Assembly: GCA_003508835.1 (NCBI GenBank)
Contig: PUFA01000003.1
Span: forward strand, 10,331,501 to 10,395,500
From: Eonycteris spelaea
Lineage: Eukaryota > Chordata > Mammalia > Chiroptera > Pteropodidae
Direction: 5' to 3'
Length of the DNA stretch: 64,000 nt
Numbering within the stretch: the stretch's first letter is position 1; every line of letters starts with the position of its first letter. The translations under genes were made by a program, and so were the position numbers. The notes under the pieces are model-generated. The model did no database searches. It was not told where the DNA came from and was given only the letters and a program-made list of their open reading frames with translations. This document shows, in pieces, positions 62,860 through 64,000 of the stretch.

Positions 62860-64000
62860 GCATTCATTAAAGTAAGATGGACCTTTTCAGTGTATAGTTC
62901 TATGAGTTTTAAAATATGTATAAATCCATGCAATGACAACTACAGTCCCACCTCCCAAAATATTGTGTGCTTGTGCTGTCCCCTTTCTAGTTGCACCCTC
63001 AGCCCACCTCTGGACCCTGGTAACCACTGATCTATTCTAATCACTATGGTTTTGTCTTCTGGAGAATGTCACATAAATGAATCATTCAGAGAGTAACCTT
63101 TTGAGGCTGACTTCTTTTGATCAGTGTGGCTGGTACCTTTGAGATTCATCCCAGTTACGCTATGTACCTATAGTTTGTCCCTTTTTATTGCTGAGTACTC
63201 CTGCATTATAGGGATATGCCATTGTTTGTCTACTCAGCTGTTGAAGGATATTTAGCTTGGTCTGCTTTTTGGCAATTGTGAATAAAGCTTCTACAAATAT
63301 TGTACAAGTTTTTGTGTGAACGTAAGTTTTAATTTTTTCTAGGGTAAATACCTACAGTTGGAATTGTTGGGTCATATAATAACTCTGTGTTTAATCTTTT
63401 GAGGAACTGTAACTTGTCTTTCATTCTCTTAATAGTGCCTTTCACAGAGAAAAAGTTTTTAACTTGGATAAAGTTCAGTTGATCAGCCTGTTCCTTTTAG
63501 GTATCATGTCTAAGAGTTCATTGCCTTACATGGGTCACAAAGATTTTTTCCTATGTTTCTTTCTAAAAGTTTTGTTGTGTTACCTTTTACTTTTAGATCT
63601 GTGATTTCTTTTGAGTTAATTTATGTGTAAAGTATAAGGTTTGAGGTTCATTTTGTTTTGTTTTGTTTTGCTTTTTTGCATAAGGATTCCAGCTGTTCCA
63701 ATACCATTTGTTGGAAATACTCTTTTCTCCATTGAACTGCCTTTGCATCTTAGTCAAAATCACTGGGCCATATTTGTATAATTTATTTTTGGACTCACCA
63801 TTTTGTCTCATTGATCTGTGGTCTATCCTGTTGCCCATACTGTCTTATATGCTGGTATTTTGATTGTAATTGAGTTAAATTTTAGACCAATTTGAGGAAA
63901 ATTAATATGTAACTCTGTTGAGTCTTTTGGTCTATGAACATGGTATATATGCCATTTATTTAGATCTTCTTTGATTGCTTTCATCAGCATTTTCTACTTT
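62860..64000 (-). mobile_element. Old L1, antisense, running off the window end
   Basis: CAGTGTATAGTTCTATGAGT, GGTAACCACTGATCTATTCT, TTGCTGAGTACTCCTGCATT, AAATACCTACAGTTGGAATT and CCATTTGTTGGAAATACTCT follow the reverse complement of L1 from its 3' end into ORF2. A (TTTTG)n run lies at about 63650-63669. Confidence 0.85.

Larger units (their letters stand above)
58103..64000 (+). other. FHOD3: FHOD3 intron downstream of exon F (partial)
   Basis: At least 5.9 kb of intron with no further FH2 exon. It holds MIR sequence, an MLT1-type LTR, a reverse MER5A and an antisense L1 that runs off the window end. The stretches 58103-58610, 59710-60530 and 61180-62850 show nothing identifiable beyond short A or T tracts. 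Confidence 0.88.

Noticed and set aside
1..64000. CRISPR arrays, operons, phage or other prokaryote-like systems
   Set aside because: The sequence has introns, mammalian repeats and no spaced direct repeats with unique spacers; the tandem repeats are microsatellites.

Overview
The window is mammalian genomic DNA: 64 kb from the middle of one large multi-exon gene on the + strand, surrounded by long introns full of ancient repeats. I recognise the gene as FHOD3 (formin homology 2 domain containing 3), an actin-assembling formin of heart and other tissues. Six internal coding exons are visible (11773-11871, 16365-16415, 22259-22472, 38546-38830, 45097-45974, 57944-58102), about 2.6% of the window. 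The first exons, promoter and first coding ATG lie upstream. The rest of the FH2 domain, the C-terminal DAD and the 3' end lie downstream.

Layout. Bases 1-11772 are intron, mostly old L1 fragments. The first three exons encode a very charged coiled coil (Arg/Glu rich). Exon four adds an acidic, Ser-rich linker. The 878-bp exon at 45097 carries the end of that linker, the proline-rich FH1 segment and the start of the FH2 domain. The exon at 57944 continues FH2. All five exon-exon joins keep one reading frame, provided one missing base is allowed in the 22259 exon. The protein regions therefore run in order: coiled coil, acidic linker, FH1 (profilin-actin recruitment), start of FH2 (barbed-end nucleation and processive capping).

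The most notable result is a set of four apparent one-base deletions in the coding exons (near 22362, 45557, 45601 and 45667). Each shortens a G or C run by one base. One truncates the frame at a TGA at 22389. The other three sit within about 115 bp of the FH1 exon and together restore frame. Homopolymer under-calling in the assembly is the simplest explanation, since splice sites and flanking codons are intact.

Repeats are L1M/HAL1-like, L2, MIR, MER5A, MLT1/MLT2-type LTRs and microsatellites. I see no Alu, rodent B1/B2, carnivore SINEC, ruminant Bov-tA or horse ERE-like SINE. This argues against primates and rodents and fits a placental mammal with low recent SINE activity; a fruit bat is one possibility but is only a guess. 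I found no second protein-coding gene, tRNA, rRNA, CRISPR array or prokaryote-like system. The less ordinary items are two inverted repeats, a 17-bp direct repeat around an L1 block, an apparently split MIR and two speculative alternative-exon candidates.
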